64,000 nucleotides of DNA from Xanthomonas sp. SI (GTDB lineage: Bacteria > Pseudomonadota > Gammaproteobacteria > Xanthomonadales > Xanthomonadaceae), in the NCBI RefSeq assembly GCF_014236855.1, contig NZ_CP051261.1, forward strand, positions 4,588,001-4,652,000, read 5' to 3'. The translations under genes and the position numbers were made by a program. The notes below the pieces were generated by a model. It was not told where the DNA came from. It was given only the letters and a program-made list of their open reading frames with translations, and made no database searches. Of the stretch, positions 26,977-35,868 are shown in pieces (within the stretch, counting starts at the first letter, position 1; each line of letters begins with the position of its first letter).

Positions 26977-27411
26977 TCATGCGAACTGCACCGCGATCGG
27001 CGCCGCCAGCAGCGCCAGCAGTTGCAGCGCCAGGCTGGCGATCTGCCGCAACAACAAGCCGCGCATGCCGCGCCAGCGCGCCTGCCAGTCGCGCGGCGGC
27101 GGCAGGCGCCGCAGCAGGCCGAGCCGGTGCAGGGCGGCGTCGAGATCACTGCCGGCCTGGTCCAGGTCCGCTTCGGCCAACACTGCTTCGAGCAACGCTG
27201 CATCCAGGCCGACGCGTGCGGCCCAGTAGCGTTGCAGCAAGCCCGCCAGCACGCTGAGCAGGCACGCGGCCAGCGCCAGATGCGCGCCGGCGCTGCCGTA
27301 CCACGCGCCCAGCAGCAGCGCGACGGCGAGCAGCGCCAGCGACAGCCGGTCCAGCGGCGATGCCTGCCGCAGCAGCGCGGCCATCGTGCGCAGTTCCAGC
27401 GGCGTGCTCAT
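26977..27411 (-). CDS. Hypothetical membrane protein of the lipid operon
   Basis: A 144-residue protein I do not recognise. It has two N-terminal hydrophobic helices (LSLALLAVALLLGAWYGSAG; LALAACLLSVLAGLLQRYW), a charged helical middle with acidic residues (LLEAVLAEADLDQAGSDLDA) and a C-terminal hydrophobic helix (QIASLALQLLALLAAPIAV). It is coupled to the phosphatase gene by an ATGA overlap and followed 13 bases later by the TIGR04222-like gene, suggesting that the two membrane proteins form a pair. Confidence 0.75.
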   Translation of the reverse strand: MSTPLELRTMAALLRQASPLDRLSLALLAVALLLGAWYGSAGAHLALAACLLSVLAGLLQRYWAARVGLDAALLEAVLAEADLDQAGSDLDAALHRLGLLRRLPPPRDWQARWRGMRGLLLRQIASLALQLLALLAAPIAVQFA

Positions 27412-28745
27412 GCCGGCAGCTCCAGGACCTGCGGCGGAGCGGCCGGCGCGGCGCACGCGGCGGCGATGGCATCGCGCTGCGCAGGCCCCAGTACGATCCG
27501 TGCTGCGCGTGCGCGCAACAGCGCGAGCGCGGCATCCAGATCGGCGGCGCGGCCGCTAAGCAATAGCCACGTGGCAACCGCCGCTGCGCTGCGCGAATAG
27601 CCCAGCGCGCAGCACACCAGCACCGGACCATGGCGGCGGGCGGCCTCGATCGCGGCGGCGGCGTCGCGCAATGCCTGTGCGGGCGGCGCGACCAGGTCCA
27701 GCATCGGCACCGTGCGATCGTGCGCACCGGCATCGCGCAGCGACAGTTCGGCGCAGACATCGACCACCGCGGCGAATGCAGCGCGCTCGCCGCGGCCGGG
27801 AAGGCGCCCCAGCCAGACGCCGTCGGCGATCTCGCGCGGCGCCGGATCGCGCCGGGTCCAGGCGCGCGCATTGAGCCAGGCCGCGGCCAGGTACGGCGCG
27901 TACAGCCAGCGCGCGGCCAGGCTGAGGCGGCCGTCGGCGCGCTTCTGCAGGCCGATCGCGCCGAGCAGCGCGTAGTCGAACGCGACCAGCAGCAGCGACA
28001 ACGCCGGCCACAACAGCCACCACGCTGCGCCGCCGACAACCCAGGCCAGCGCGACGCAGACCGCGCTGCCACACAGGTAGCCGCCGGCCAGGCGCCAGCG
28101 CGCCGGATCGCGCGCCACGGCCAGTGCGCTCCACGGCGCCGCCACCCGCTGCGGCCACAGCCACACGCACAGCCAACCCGCGGCCAGGCCGGTGGGAATG
28201 TCCAGGAAATGGTGCTGGTAGGTGGTCAGCACCGACAGCCCGATCAGCGCGAACCAGGCGTGCAGCGCGCTGCGCGCGAGACCGTGCAGATGCTGCGCAT
28301 AGCGCACCCACAGCACCACCAGCAGCACGATGTGCAGCGACGGCGCCTGGTTGAACGGCTTGTCGAAACCCAGCAGCACCGCGAACAACCAGCCGAACAC
28401 GCCGTCGCTGGGCGGCCGCTCGAAGCCGAAGCGCAGCGGCCACAGCAGGAAGCATCCCACCGCCAGCAGCTGCGCGGTCAGCAGCCGCCTGGCATGCGTG
28501 TCCAGTTCGGCGCGCGTGCGGCAGACGAAGAACGAGATCACGTAGAACAGGTCGATCGACCAGTACGGCACGATCGTCCACGGCCAGAACGGGATCTGCG
28601 TTTCCCACGCGAACGGAAACGAAGGCACGTAGGCGCGGCGCTCGGCCAGCGTATTGGCCAGGCCGTAGCTGAGGAAGAAGAACGGCCCCAGCAGCGCCAG
28701 CCACGCCAGCGCCCGCCGCCACGGCCGCGGCGCCGCTTCGCTCAC
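27408..28745 (-). CDS. PAP2-dual-specificity phosphatase fusion (YnbD-like)
   Basis: A 445-residue membrane protein joining two phosphatase modules. The membrane part is PAP2-like, with QAPSLHIVLL (residues 133-142) and LTTYQHHFLDIPTG (173-186) as the two histidine motifs. The C-terminal part is a dual-specificity/tyrosine-phosphatase domain with VCCALGYSRSAA; Cys379-x5-Arg385 is the active-site loop and Asp350 a candidate general acid. E. coli YnbD has the same architecture and similar length. It may dephosphorylate a phosphatidyl-alcohol phosphate made by the operon; this is inference. GTG start overlapping the previous stop (GTGA). Confidence 0.88.
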   Translation of the reverse strand: MSEAAPRPWRRALAWLALLGPFFFLSYGLANTLAERRAYVPSFPFAWETQIPFWPWTIVPYWSIDLFYVISFFVCRTRAELDTHARRLLTAQLLAVGCFLLWPLRFGFERPPSDGVFGWLFAVLLGFDKPFNQAPSLHIVLLVVLWVRYAQHLHGLARSALHAWFALIGLSVLTTYQHHFLDIPTGLAAGWLCVWLWPQRVAAPWSALAVARDPARWRLAGGYLCGSAVCVALAWVVGGAAWWLLWPALSLLLVAFDYALLGAIGLQKRADGRLSLAARWLYAPYLAAAWLNARAWTRRDPAPREIADGVWLGRLPGRGERAAFAAVVDVCAELSLRDAGAHDRTVPMLDLVAPPAQALRDAAAAIEAARRHGPVLVCCALGYSRSAAAVATWLLLSGRAADLDAALALLRARAARIVLGPAQRDAIAAACAAPAAPPQVLELPA

Positions 28746-30496
28746 GGCGCGATCCGCTGCGCCAGCGACACGGTGAAGATGCCCCATTCGTCGATGCGCT
28801 GCTCCAGCTTGCGAAAGCCGGCCGCACGCACCAGTTCGTCCATCTCCTGCTGGGTGCGGCGGCGCATCACCCAGGCCGCGCCGCCGCGGTGGCTGGTCAG
28901 CGCGCGGGCGATGAATTCCAGCTGCGGGTGCCAGGGCTGGCCGGTGTAGGCGAGGTAGCCGCCCGGTTCGACCGCGGCGGCCACGCCCTGCAGCGAACGC
29001 AGCACCTGGTCGTTGTCGGGAAACAGTTCGTACAGGCCCGACACCACCGCCAGCGTCGGCCGCGGCTGCAGCGCCGCCAGCGCGTCACGGTCGAAGGCAT
29101 CGCCCTGTTCGAAGCGGGCGATGTCGGCGGCGCCGAGTTCGGCGATCAGCGCGCGCCCGCGCTCCACGTTCAAGTCGCTGAAATCGCGCAGCGCGATCGC
29201 ATTGGCACGCTGTTCGCCACCGGCCAGCGCTTCCAGCACGTAGCGGCCGTGGCCGGCAGCGATGTCGAGCACGCGCACCGACGCGCCGGCGTCGCGCAGG
29301 CGCTGCATGGCCAGGCGCAGCAGTTCGTGCAGATGGGTGCGGCGCACGCGGATGCCACGCCAGCCGATCGCATCCAGGTAGTTGCGGTCGATGAAGCGGC
29401 CCAGCGGGCCCTTGCCGGCGGCGCGGTCGCGATACACGTAATCCAGCGTGCTGCCGGAATCGAAGCCGGTCTGCAGGCCCAGCGCCACGCCCTCGGACAA
29501 AGTGCCGCCGAAGCGCAGGTTGGCGCGCACGAAGCGCCAGCGCAGGTCCTGCAGGCTGTATTTCTGCGGCGGCCAGGACAGCCGCTCGGCTTCCTCGAAG
29601 GTGGGCCCGCGGCGGTGCGCCTGCAGCAGGCTCGGCAGTGCCGGCGCTTCGGCGAAGCGCTCGCGCACGAAGCGGCTGATCTGCGCCAGCGCCGGCGCGC
29701 GGTCGCGCTCGCCCAGGGTGTCGTGGAAGAACCCGGGCAGCAGGTGGCGCTCCTTCACCGGCGAGGACAGCCGCTCGTAGAAACGGTCCTGCGGGCCGCG
29801 GTGCACGACGAAATCGTCGCCGGACACCAGCAACTGCACCGGCACGGTGATCGCCTGCGCATCGCCGACCACGCGGTCGGCGGCGGCGTACACGCCCAGC
29901 AGCACCCGCACCGAGATCGGCCGGGTGATCAGCGGATCGTCGCGGTAGCTGGCCACGCGCGCCGGGTCGTGGGTCAGCCACTGCGGCTTGACGTAGCTGT
30001 TGACGAAGAAATTGCCGCGCAGCTTGTGCATCAAGGCCAGACCGGGCCGCGCGAACGGCACGTACAGCTTGACCTTGAACGCCGGCGAGGCCAGCACCAG
30101 CGCGCGCAGCGGCGGCGCGTAATCGTGCACCCAGGTGCTGGCGATCACCGCGCCCACGCTCTGCGCGATCACCACGATGTCCTGCACCGCGATGCCGTGG
30201 GTCTCGCCGATGTGGGCGATGAAGCGGTCCAGATCGCGCACCAGCGCCGGGAAGCCGGGCGCATCGCCGCGCACGCCGGGCGAGCGGCCGTTGCCGCGCG
30301 CATCCCAGGCGAACATCGCGCAGTCGTCCAGGCCCAGTTCGTCGGCCAGGTGCACGACCCGCCCCGAATGTTCGTGGCCGCGGTGCAGCAGCACCACCGC
30401 GCGTGGCGCCGCCGCCGGCGCCGTGGCCGGCCAATGCCGGTAGAACAGCCGTGTTCCGTCGAAACTGCAAAACTCGCTTTCGCTGACCTGCCGCAT
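28742..30496 (-). CDS. Alpha/beta hydrolase-methyltransferase fusion (YnbC-like)
   Basis: A 584-residue two-domain protein; E. coli YnbC has nearly the same length. The N-terminal half is a monoacylglycerol-lipase-like hydrolase: [20 protein letters not shown], nucleophile Ser113 in [11 protein letters not shown], Asp227/228 in LVSGDDFVV, and His258 in GFFHDTLGE. The C-terminal half has a Rossmann methyltransferase motif [21 protein letters not shown] (near residue 410), and later [20 protein letters not shown]. It could trim an acyl chain and methylate a head group, but neither substrate is known. Start: MRQVSESEF; the frame is open further upstream. Confidence 0.9.
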   Translation of the reverse strand: MRQVSESEFCSFDGTRLFYRHWPATAPAAAPRAVVLLHRGHEHSGRVVHLADELGLDDCAMFAWDARGNGRSPGVRGDAPGFPALVRDLDRFIAHIGETHGIAVQDIVVIAQSVGAVIASTWVHDYAPPLRALVLASPAFKVKLYVPFARPGLALMHKLRGNFFVNSYVKPQWLTHDPARVASYRDDPLITRPISVRVLLGVYAAADRVVGDAQAITVPVQLLVSGDDFVVHRGPQDRFYERLSSPVKERHLLPGFFHDTLGERDRAPALAQISRFVRERFAEAPALPSLLQAHRRGPTFEEAERLSWPPQKYSLQDLRWRFVRANLRFGGTLSEGVALGLQTGFDSGSTLDYVYRDRAAGKGPLGRFIDRNYLDAIGWRGIRVRRTHLHELLRLAMQRLRDAGASVRVLDIAAGHGRYVLEALAGGEQRANAIALRDFSDLNVERGRALIAELGAADIARFEQGDAFDRDALAALQPRPTLAVVSGLYELFPDNDQVLRSLQGVAAAVEPGGYLAYTGQPWHPQLEFIARALTSHRGGAAWVMRRRTQQEMDELVRAAGFRKLEQRIDEWGIFTVSLAQRIAP

Positions 30497-30584
30497 CCGT
30501 TGCCGATTCCCTGTCGTCGTACTTGCTCTTGCCGTGAGTACCGCTACCGCTTCCGTGTCGTTGCCGCGGCCCGCGCCGCGCGGC

Positions 30585-31199
30585 TCAGCGCGGCGCGCCC
30601 TCGCGCAGGCCGGCGGCAACGCGCCGCAGCACCGTCGCCGCGCACAGCAGCGCCAGCACGATCGCGAACCCGTCCACCGTCTTCGCCCCCACCCAGCCGC
30701 CGGCCAGCAGCAGCCCCAGCAGGCCGATGGCGAAGGCGCGATCGCTCTTGCCCATCGGTCCGTCGTAGCGCCGTCCGGCGCCGACCATCAGCCCCAACAC
30801 CCCGGCATACTCGGTCAATGCCGCCGCCAGCGCCAGCGCCCACAGCCAGCCGGACCCCGCGCCGGGCACGCTGGCCAGGCTCAGGTACAGCGCCGCATCG
30901 GCGATCACGTCGCTCAGTTCGTTGAGGTAGGCGCCGAGCCTGGACTGCTGGCCGAACTCGCGCGCCAGCATGCCGTCGACCGCGTTCAAGGCCATGCGCA
31001 GCAGCATCCACGCCGGCAGCAGCGCGTACCACAGCGGCTGCGCCGGCCCGCGCCAGAACACCCAGGCGGCGACCAGCAGCGACACCGCGGCCGCGCCCAC
31101 GGTGACCTGGTTGGCGGTCACCCCGAGCCGGTACAGGCCGCGCACCCCGGGCCGCAGCAGGTCCTGGAAGCGTCCTTTCAATGCGTAGATCGAAACCAT
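30585..31199 (-). CDS. CDP-alcohol phosphatidyltransferase (YnbA-like)
   Basis: A 204-residue polytopic enzyme, first gene of the lipid operon; E. coli YnbA is about the same size. The CDP-alcohol motif runs from residue 75: DGMLAR, eight residues, Gly89, AYL, Asn93, ELS, Asp97, VIA, Asp101. Positions 72 and 93, normally Asp, are Asn, as in the second copy of the operon. It probably condenses a CDP-lipid with a soluble alcohol at the inner membrane. The start with AGGA eight bases upstream was preferred over an ATG seven codons earlier. Divergent from purH with 78 bases between starts. Confidence 0.9.
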   Translation of the reverse strand: MVSIYALKGRFQDLLRPGVRGLYRLGVTANQVTVGAAAVSLLVAAWVFWRGPAQPLWYALLPAWMLLRMALNAVDGMLAREFGQQSRLGAYLNELSDVIADAALYLSLASVPGAGSGWLWALALAAALTEYAGVLGLMVGAGRRYDGPMGKSDRAFAIGLLGLLLAGGWVGAKTVDGFAIVLALLCAATVLRRVAAGLREGAPR

Positions 31200-31277
31200 T
31201 GCGGGGTCCTGAGGGTCCATGCCGGGGCGGCGCAGCCTACAATATCGGCTCCCCGCTCCGATGTGTGCCCTGCCCCC

Positions 31278-32864
31278 ATGTCCTCCGATTTCCTGCCCGT
31301 GCGCCGGGCATTGCTGTCCGTTTCCGACAAGACCGGCCTGATCGACCTGGCCCGCGCGCTGGCCGCGCGCAACGTGGAACTGCTGTCCACCGGCGGCACC
31401 GCCAAGGCCATTCGCGAGGCCGGGCTGGCGGTCAAGGACGTGTCCGAGCTGACCGGCTTCCCGGAAATGATGGACGGCCGGGTCAAGACCCTGCACCCGC
31501 TGGTGCACGGCGGCCTGCTCGGCCGCGCCGGCACCGACGACGCGGTGATGGCCGAACACGGCATCGCCGCGATCGACCTGCTGGTGCTGAACCTGTATCC
31601 GTTCGAGGCGGTCACCGCCAAGGCCGACTGCACGCTCGCCGAGGCGGTGGAGAACATCGACATCGGCGGCCCGGCGATGCTGCGCTCGGCGGCGAAGAAC
31701 TTCGCGCGCGTGGCGGTGGCCACCGATCCGGTGCAATACGCCGACCTGCTGGCCGAACTGGAGGCGCACGACGGCCAGCTGTCGGCGGCCAAGCGCTTCG
31801 CGCTGTCGGTGGCCGCGTTCAACCGCGTGGCGCAGTACGACGCGGCGATCAGCAATTACCTGTCCACGGTGACCGACCCTGCGAGCGAGGTGCCGGTGCG
31901 TGCCGCGTTCCCGGCGCAGGCCAACGGCACCTTCGTCAAGGTGATGGACCTGCGCTACGGCGAGAACCCGCACCAGCACGCCGCGTTCTACCGCGACCTG
32001 TGCCCGGCGCCGGGCTCGCTGGCCACGTTCCAGCAGTTGCAGGGCAAGGAGCTGAGCTACAACAACATCGCCGACAGCGACGCGGCCTGGGAATGCGTGC
32101 GCCAGTTCGACGCGCCGGCCTGCGTCATCGTCAAGCATGCCAATCCCTGCGGTGTGGCGGTGGGTGCGGCCTGCGGCGATGCCTACGAACTGGCCTACGC
32201 GACCGACCCGACCAGCGCCTTCGGCGGCATCCTCGCCTTCAACCGCACGCTGGACGCGGCCACCGCCAAGGTCATCCTCGACCGCCAGTTCGTCGAAGTG
32301 CTGATCGCGCCGGACTACGAAGAAGGTGCGCTGGAATACGCGAAGAAGAAGGCCAACGTGCGCGTGCTGCGCATTCCGCTGGCGCCGGTGTCCGGCGGTT
32401 TCGTCGACACCAAGCGCATCGGCTCGGGCCTGTTGATGCAGAGCGCCGACGACCGCGTGGTGACCCGCGACGAACTGAAAGTGGTCACCCGGCTAGCGCC
32501 CACCGAGGCGCAGTTCGCCGACCTGCTGTTCGCGTGGAAGGTGGCCAAGTACGTCAAGTCCAACGCCATCGTCTATGCCAAGGACCACCGCACCATCGGC
32601 GTCGGCGCCGGGCAGATGAGCCGGGTGTATTCGGCGCGCATCGCCGGGATCAAGGCGGCCGATGCGGAGCTGGTGGTGCAGGGTTCGGTGATGGCCTCCG
32701 ACGCGTTCTTCCCGTTCCGCGACGGCATCGACGCCGCCGCCGCGGCCGGCATCAAGGCGGTGATCCAGCCCGGCGGCTCGATGCGCGACGGCGAGGTGAT
32801 CGGCGCCGCCGACGAACACGGCATCGCCATGGTGTTCACCGGCGTGCGCCACTTCCGCCATTGA
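31278..32864 (+). CDS. purH: Bifunctional AICAR formyltransferase/IMP cyclohydrolase
   Basis: Carries out the last two steps of IMP synthesis. The 528-residue protein has the N-terminal MGS-like cyclohydrolase domain ([54 protein letters not shown]). The C-terminal formyltransferase domain includes [33 protein letters not shown] with the catalytic Lys-His pair, and [19 protein letters not shown]. The start is the ATG of [10 protein letters not shown]. purH and purD are grouped here with a lipoprotein gene between them. Confidence 0.99.
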   Translation: MSSDFLPVRRALLSVSDKTGLIDLARALAARNVELLSTGGTAKAIREAGLAVKDVSELTGFPEMMDGRVKTLHPLVHGGLLGRAGTDDAVMAEHGIAAIDLLVLNLYPFEAVTAKADCTLAEAVENIDIGGPAMLRSAAKNFARVAVATDPVQYADLLAELEAHDGQLSAAKRFALSVAAFNRVAQYDAAISNYLSTVTDPASEVPVRAAFPAQANGTFVKVMDLRYGENPHQHAAFYRDLCPAPGSLATFQQLQGKELSYNNIADSDAAWECVRQFDAPACVIVKHANPCGVAVGAACGDAYELAYATDPTSAFGGILAFNRTLDAATAKVILDRQFVEVLIAPDYEEGALEYAKKKANVRVLRIPLAPVSGGFVDTKRIGSGLLMQSADDRVVTRDELKVVTRLAPTEAQFADLLFAWKVAKYVKSNAIVYAKDHRTIGVGAGQMSRVYSARIAGIKAADAELVVQGSVMASDAFFPFRDGIDAAAAAGIKAVIQPGGSMRDGEVIGAADEHGIAMVFTGVRHFRH

Positions 32865-32884
32865 GCGGCCAAGGAATCGGAACG

Positions 32885-33742
32885 ATGAATCGCACTCCAT
32901 TGCGCCACGGCCTGCCGCTGCTGCTCGCGCTCGGCATGGCCGCGTGCAAGCCGACCGCGGCACCGACGACGCCCGCGCCGGCGGCCGCAGCGGCGCCGGC
33001 CGCCACGCCGGCACCGACTGCGCACGTGCCGCGCACCGAACGCCTGCAGGCCTTCCTGCAGACGCGCTACGGCAAGCAGGCGCGCCTGTCGGAGAGCTGG
33101 TCCGGCCAGGCCGACGGCAACGCGGTGCAGAGCGAAGTCTGCGCCGAACAGCCGGTGGTGGTCGGCGACCAGATCCAGGAACTGCTGGCGGTCTGCCACC
33201 GGCTCAGCGACGGCGGCCATGCCAATCCGGGGCTGATCGATTTCCTGATCCTGCGCGACACCGGCCAGGGCCTGGCGGTGGTCGCCGAGAAGCTCGGCGA
33301 CGGCTTCGGCAGCGACGGCGACCCGGGTGCGGTGGACATCCTGCGGCTGGGCAGCGATTTCTACGGCTTCGTGGTCTACAGCGACTGGATGGGGCAAGGC
33401 ACCGTGCTGCAATCGCAGGACCTGGTGCTGCCCGGCCCCAAGGGCCTGGTCAACGCCGGCTCGGTGCGCGAGCACATCGACAACCACGGCGCGCTGGACT
33501 GCAGCGACGACGGCCGCGATCCGCAGCAGACCGCCGAACAATGCCAGGCGCAACTGTTCGACGTGGACTTCAAACTCGACGTGGACGACAGCGACCGCGG
33601 CGCGCGGGTGTGGCCGGTGACCATCGAGGAACGCGGCATGTCCTGCGGCAAGAAGCTCGGCACGACCCAGGTGTTCGCCTTCGACGCCAAGCGCTGGGTC
33701 TATCCGTTCCCCGAATCGATGCAGCGCGAAGCCTGCGAATAG
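32885..33742 (+). CDS. Hypothetical lipoprotein
   Basis: A 285-residue exported protein of unknown function. The N-terminus is a lipoprotein signal ending in the lipobox LGMAAC, followed by an Ala/Pro-rich linker. The mature part has a defined globular region with an acidic character ([20 protein letters not shown]) and four or more cysteines that could form disulfides. It lies 20 bases after purH and 28 before purD, so it is probably transcribed with them, though no role in purine synthesis is suggested by the sequence. Confidence 0.85.
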   Translation: MNRTPLRHGLPLLLALGMAACKPTAAPTTPAPAAAAAPAATPAPTAHVPRTERLQAFLQTRYGKQARLSESWSGQADGNAVQSEVCAEQPVVVGDQIQELLAVCHRLSDGGHANPGLIDFLILRDTGQGLAVVAEKLGDGFGSDGDPGAVDILRLGSDFYGFVVYSDWMGQGTVLQSQDLVLPGPKGLVNAGSVREHIDNHGALDCSDDGRDPQQTAEQCQAQLFDVDFKLDVDDSDRGARVWPVTIEERGMSCGKKLGTTQVFAFDAKRWVYPFPESMQREACE

Positions 33743-33770
33743 TCCTTCCTTCGACCTCACGAGACACGCC

Positions 33771-35060
33771 TTGAAAATCCTCGTCATCGGTGCCGGCGGC
33801 CGCGAACACGCCCTGTCCTGGAAGCTGGCCCAATCCCCGCGCGTCAGCGAAGTGCTGGTCGCCCCGGGCAATGCCGGCACCGCCACTGAACCCAAGTGCC
33901 GCAACGTGGCGGTCAAGGTCGACGACCTCGACGGCCTGCTCAAGCTGGCGCAGGACGAGGCCGTGGCGCTGACCGTGGTCGGCCCGGAAGTGCCGCTGGT
34001 GCTGGGCGTGGTGGACCGTTTCCGCGCCGCCGGCCTGCGCATCTTCGGGCCCAGCGCCAAGGCCGCGCAGCTGGAAGGCAGCAAGGCCTTCGCCAAGGAA
34101 TTCCTCGCCCGCCACGGCATCCCGACCGCGTTCTACGAAGTGCATACCGAGGTGGACGCGGCGCTGGCCTATGTGCGCGACAAAGGCGCGCCGATCGTGG
34201 TCAAGGCCGACGGCCTGGCCGCGGGCAAGGGCGTGATCGTGGCGATGACCCTGGACGAGGCCGAAGCGGCGGTGCGCGACATGCTCTCCGGCAATGCCTT
34301 CGGCGATGCTGGCGCGCGCGTGGTGATCGAGGAATTCCTCGACGGCGAGGAAGCCAGTTTCATCTCCATGGTCGATGGCGCCACCGCGCTGCCGATGGCC
34401 ACCAGCCAGGACCACAAGCGCGTCGGCGATGGCGACAGCGGCCCCAACACCGGCGGCATGGGCGCGTACTCGCCGGCACCGGTGGTCACGCCCGAGGTGC
34501 ACGCGCGGGTGATGCGCGAGGTGGTGGAGCCGACCGTGCAGGGCATGATCGCCGACGGCGTGCCGTTCACCGGTTTCCTGTATGCCGGACTGATGATCGA
34601 CGCCAGCGGCGCGCCGAAGGTGATCGAGTTCAACGTGCGCTTCGGCGACCCGGAAACGCAGCCGGTGATGCTGCGCCTGCAGTCGGATCTGGTGGAGCTG
34701 ATCGAGGCGGCGATCGACGGCCGCCTGCATGCGACCGAAGCACAGTGGGATCCGCGCCCGTCGCTGGGCGTGGTGCTGGCGGCGGCGCCGTATCCGGAAA
34801 CGCCGATCACCGGCGAAGCGATTTCCGGCCTGGACCAGGTGCCGGCGAGCGCCAAGGTGTTCCATGCCGGCACTGCGCTGGACGACCAGGGCCGCGTGCT
34901 CAGTGCCGGCGGCCGCGTACTGTGCGTGGCTGCGCTCGGCGACAGCGTGTCCGACGCGCAGCGCAATGCGTATGCCGGCGTGGCGCAGATCCGGTGGCCC
35001 AGCGAATTCCATCGCAGCGACATCGGCTGGCGCGCGATCGCGCGCGAACGCGGCGAATAG
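33771..35060 (+). CDS. purD: Phosphoribosylamine-glycine ligase
   Basis: The second enzyme of purine synthesis, an ATP-grasp ligase joining glycine to phosphoribosylamine. The 429-residue protein starts at TTG with [20 protein letters not shown]. It shows [19 protein letters not shown], the ATP-grasp loop [20 protein letters not shown], the family signature [20 protein letters not shown], and [20 protein letters not shown] at the C-terminus. No upstream ATG exists in frame, which supports the TTG start. Confidence 0.98.
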   Translation: MKILVIGAGGREHALSWKLAQSPRVSEVLVAPGNAGTATEPKCRNVAVKVDDLDGLLKLAQDEAVALTVVGPEVPLVLGVVDRFRAAGLRIFGPSAKAAQLEGSKAFAKEFLARHGIPTAFYEVHTEVDAALAYVRDKGAPIVVKADGLAAGKGVIVAMTLDEAEAAVRDMLSGNAFGDAGARVVIEEFLDGEEASFISMVDGATALPMATSQDHKRVGDGDSGPNTGGMGAYSPAPVVTPEVHARVMREVVEPTVQGMIADGVPFTGFLYAGLMIDASGAPKVIEFNVRFGDPETQPVMLRLQSDLVELIEAAIDGRLHATEAQWDPRPSLGVVLAAAPYPETPITGEAISGLDQVPASAKVFHAGTALDDQGRVLSAGGRVLCVAALGDSVSDAQRNAYAGVAQIRWPSEFHRSDIGWRAIARERGE

Positions 35061-35109
35061 GGCGCACGTCGCCCTCTGTAGGAGCACCATCGGCATTCGA
35101 GGACATTGC

Positions 35110-35784
35110 ATGGCACTGGATCCCGACTTGCGCAAACAATTCCGCGAGCTGGCGGCGCAGACCGACGGCATCGACACCAAGGTCTACGCCGACTACGCCA
35201 AGGATCCGCTCGAGCCGATCATCGGCCTGGGCCGCCGCACCGCGCGGCTGTGCTTCTTCGGCCGCGATCCGGGCCGCAGCGAAGTCGAACACGGCGAACC
35301 CTTCGTCGGCAGCGGCGGACAACTCGTGCGCAAGGCGCTGTACCGGCACCTGCACGACGGCCAGCCGATGCCGGACTTCGCGGCCTCGCTCAAAGTCGGC
35401 CGCGCCTTCTTCTGGATCAACACCGTGCCGTACAAGCCGATCGGCAACAAGGCCTGGTCGATGCAGGCGAAGCGGCGTTTCCATCCGCTGATGCGGCGCC
35501 TGTTGATCGCGCAATGGCGCGGCCACGAGATCGTCACCCTCGGCCGCGAAGCCTTCCTGTGGTTCGGCATCGACCAGCCCAAGGACGTGCGCGCGCAACT
35601 GGATGCGTTCTGGGCCAGCGAATCGCGCTTCAGCGCGCACACCGAGGTCCGGCTGCAGGCCGAAACCGGCGCGGCGCGATGCTTCACGCTATATCCGTTG
35701 CCGCATCCCTCGCCGCTCAACCAGACCTGGTTCAAGCGTTTCCCGGCGCTGCTCGAAGCGCGCTTGCGGCAACTGGACATCTGA
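35110..35784 (+). CDS. Uracil-DNA glycosylase family protein
   Basis: A 224-residue protein of the UDG superfamily. Motif 1 is FFGRDPGRSEVEHGEPFVGS followed by GGQLVRKAL; the late motif is LPHPSPLNQTWFKRF (HPS-type loop). The four cysteines that bind the 4Fe-4S cluster in family 4 and 5 enzymes are not present: only two cysteines occur. It is therefore a cluster-less UDG-like member whose base specificity is not evident. It follows purD after a 49-base gap that contains a truncated arm of the REP family (CTGTAGGAGC). Confidence 0.8.
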   Translation: MALDPDLRKQFRELAAQTDGIDTKVYADYAKDPLEPIIGLGRRTARLCFFGRDPGRSEVEHGEPFVGSGGQLVRKALYRHLHDGQPMPDFAASLKVGRAFFWINTVPYKPIGNKAWSMQAKRRFHPLMRRLLIAQWRGHEIVTLGREAFLWFGIDQPKDVRAQLDAFWASESRFSAHTEVRLQAETGAARCFTLYPLPHPSPLNQTWFKRFPALLEARLRQLDI

Positions 35785-35868
35785 GCGAACAGCGCCGCGC
35801 TCGCATCGCGGCGCGCCGATCCGCCAGCGGCTGCGATACGGCGGCCAGCGTTGCGTTATCGTGTCGCC

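Noticed and set aside
25340..27257. Long plus-strand frames antisense to the TIGR04222-like gene
   Set aside because: Gln/Arg/His-rich translations mirror the GC-rich minus-strand gene and show no domain.
35075..35084. CTGTAGGAGC before the UDG-like gene as another REP element
   Set aside because: Only ten bases match one end of the arm; it is at most a remnant and was not listed as a separate element.
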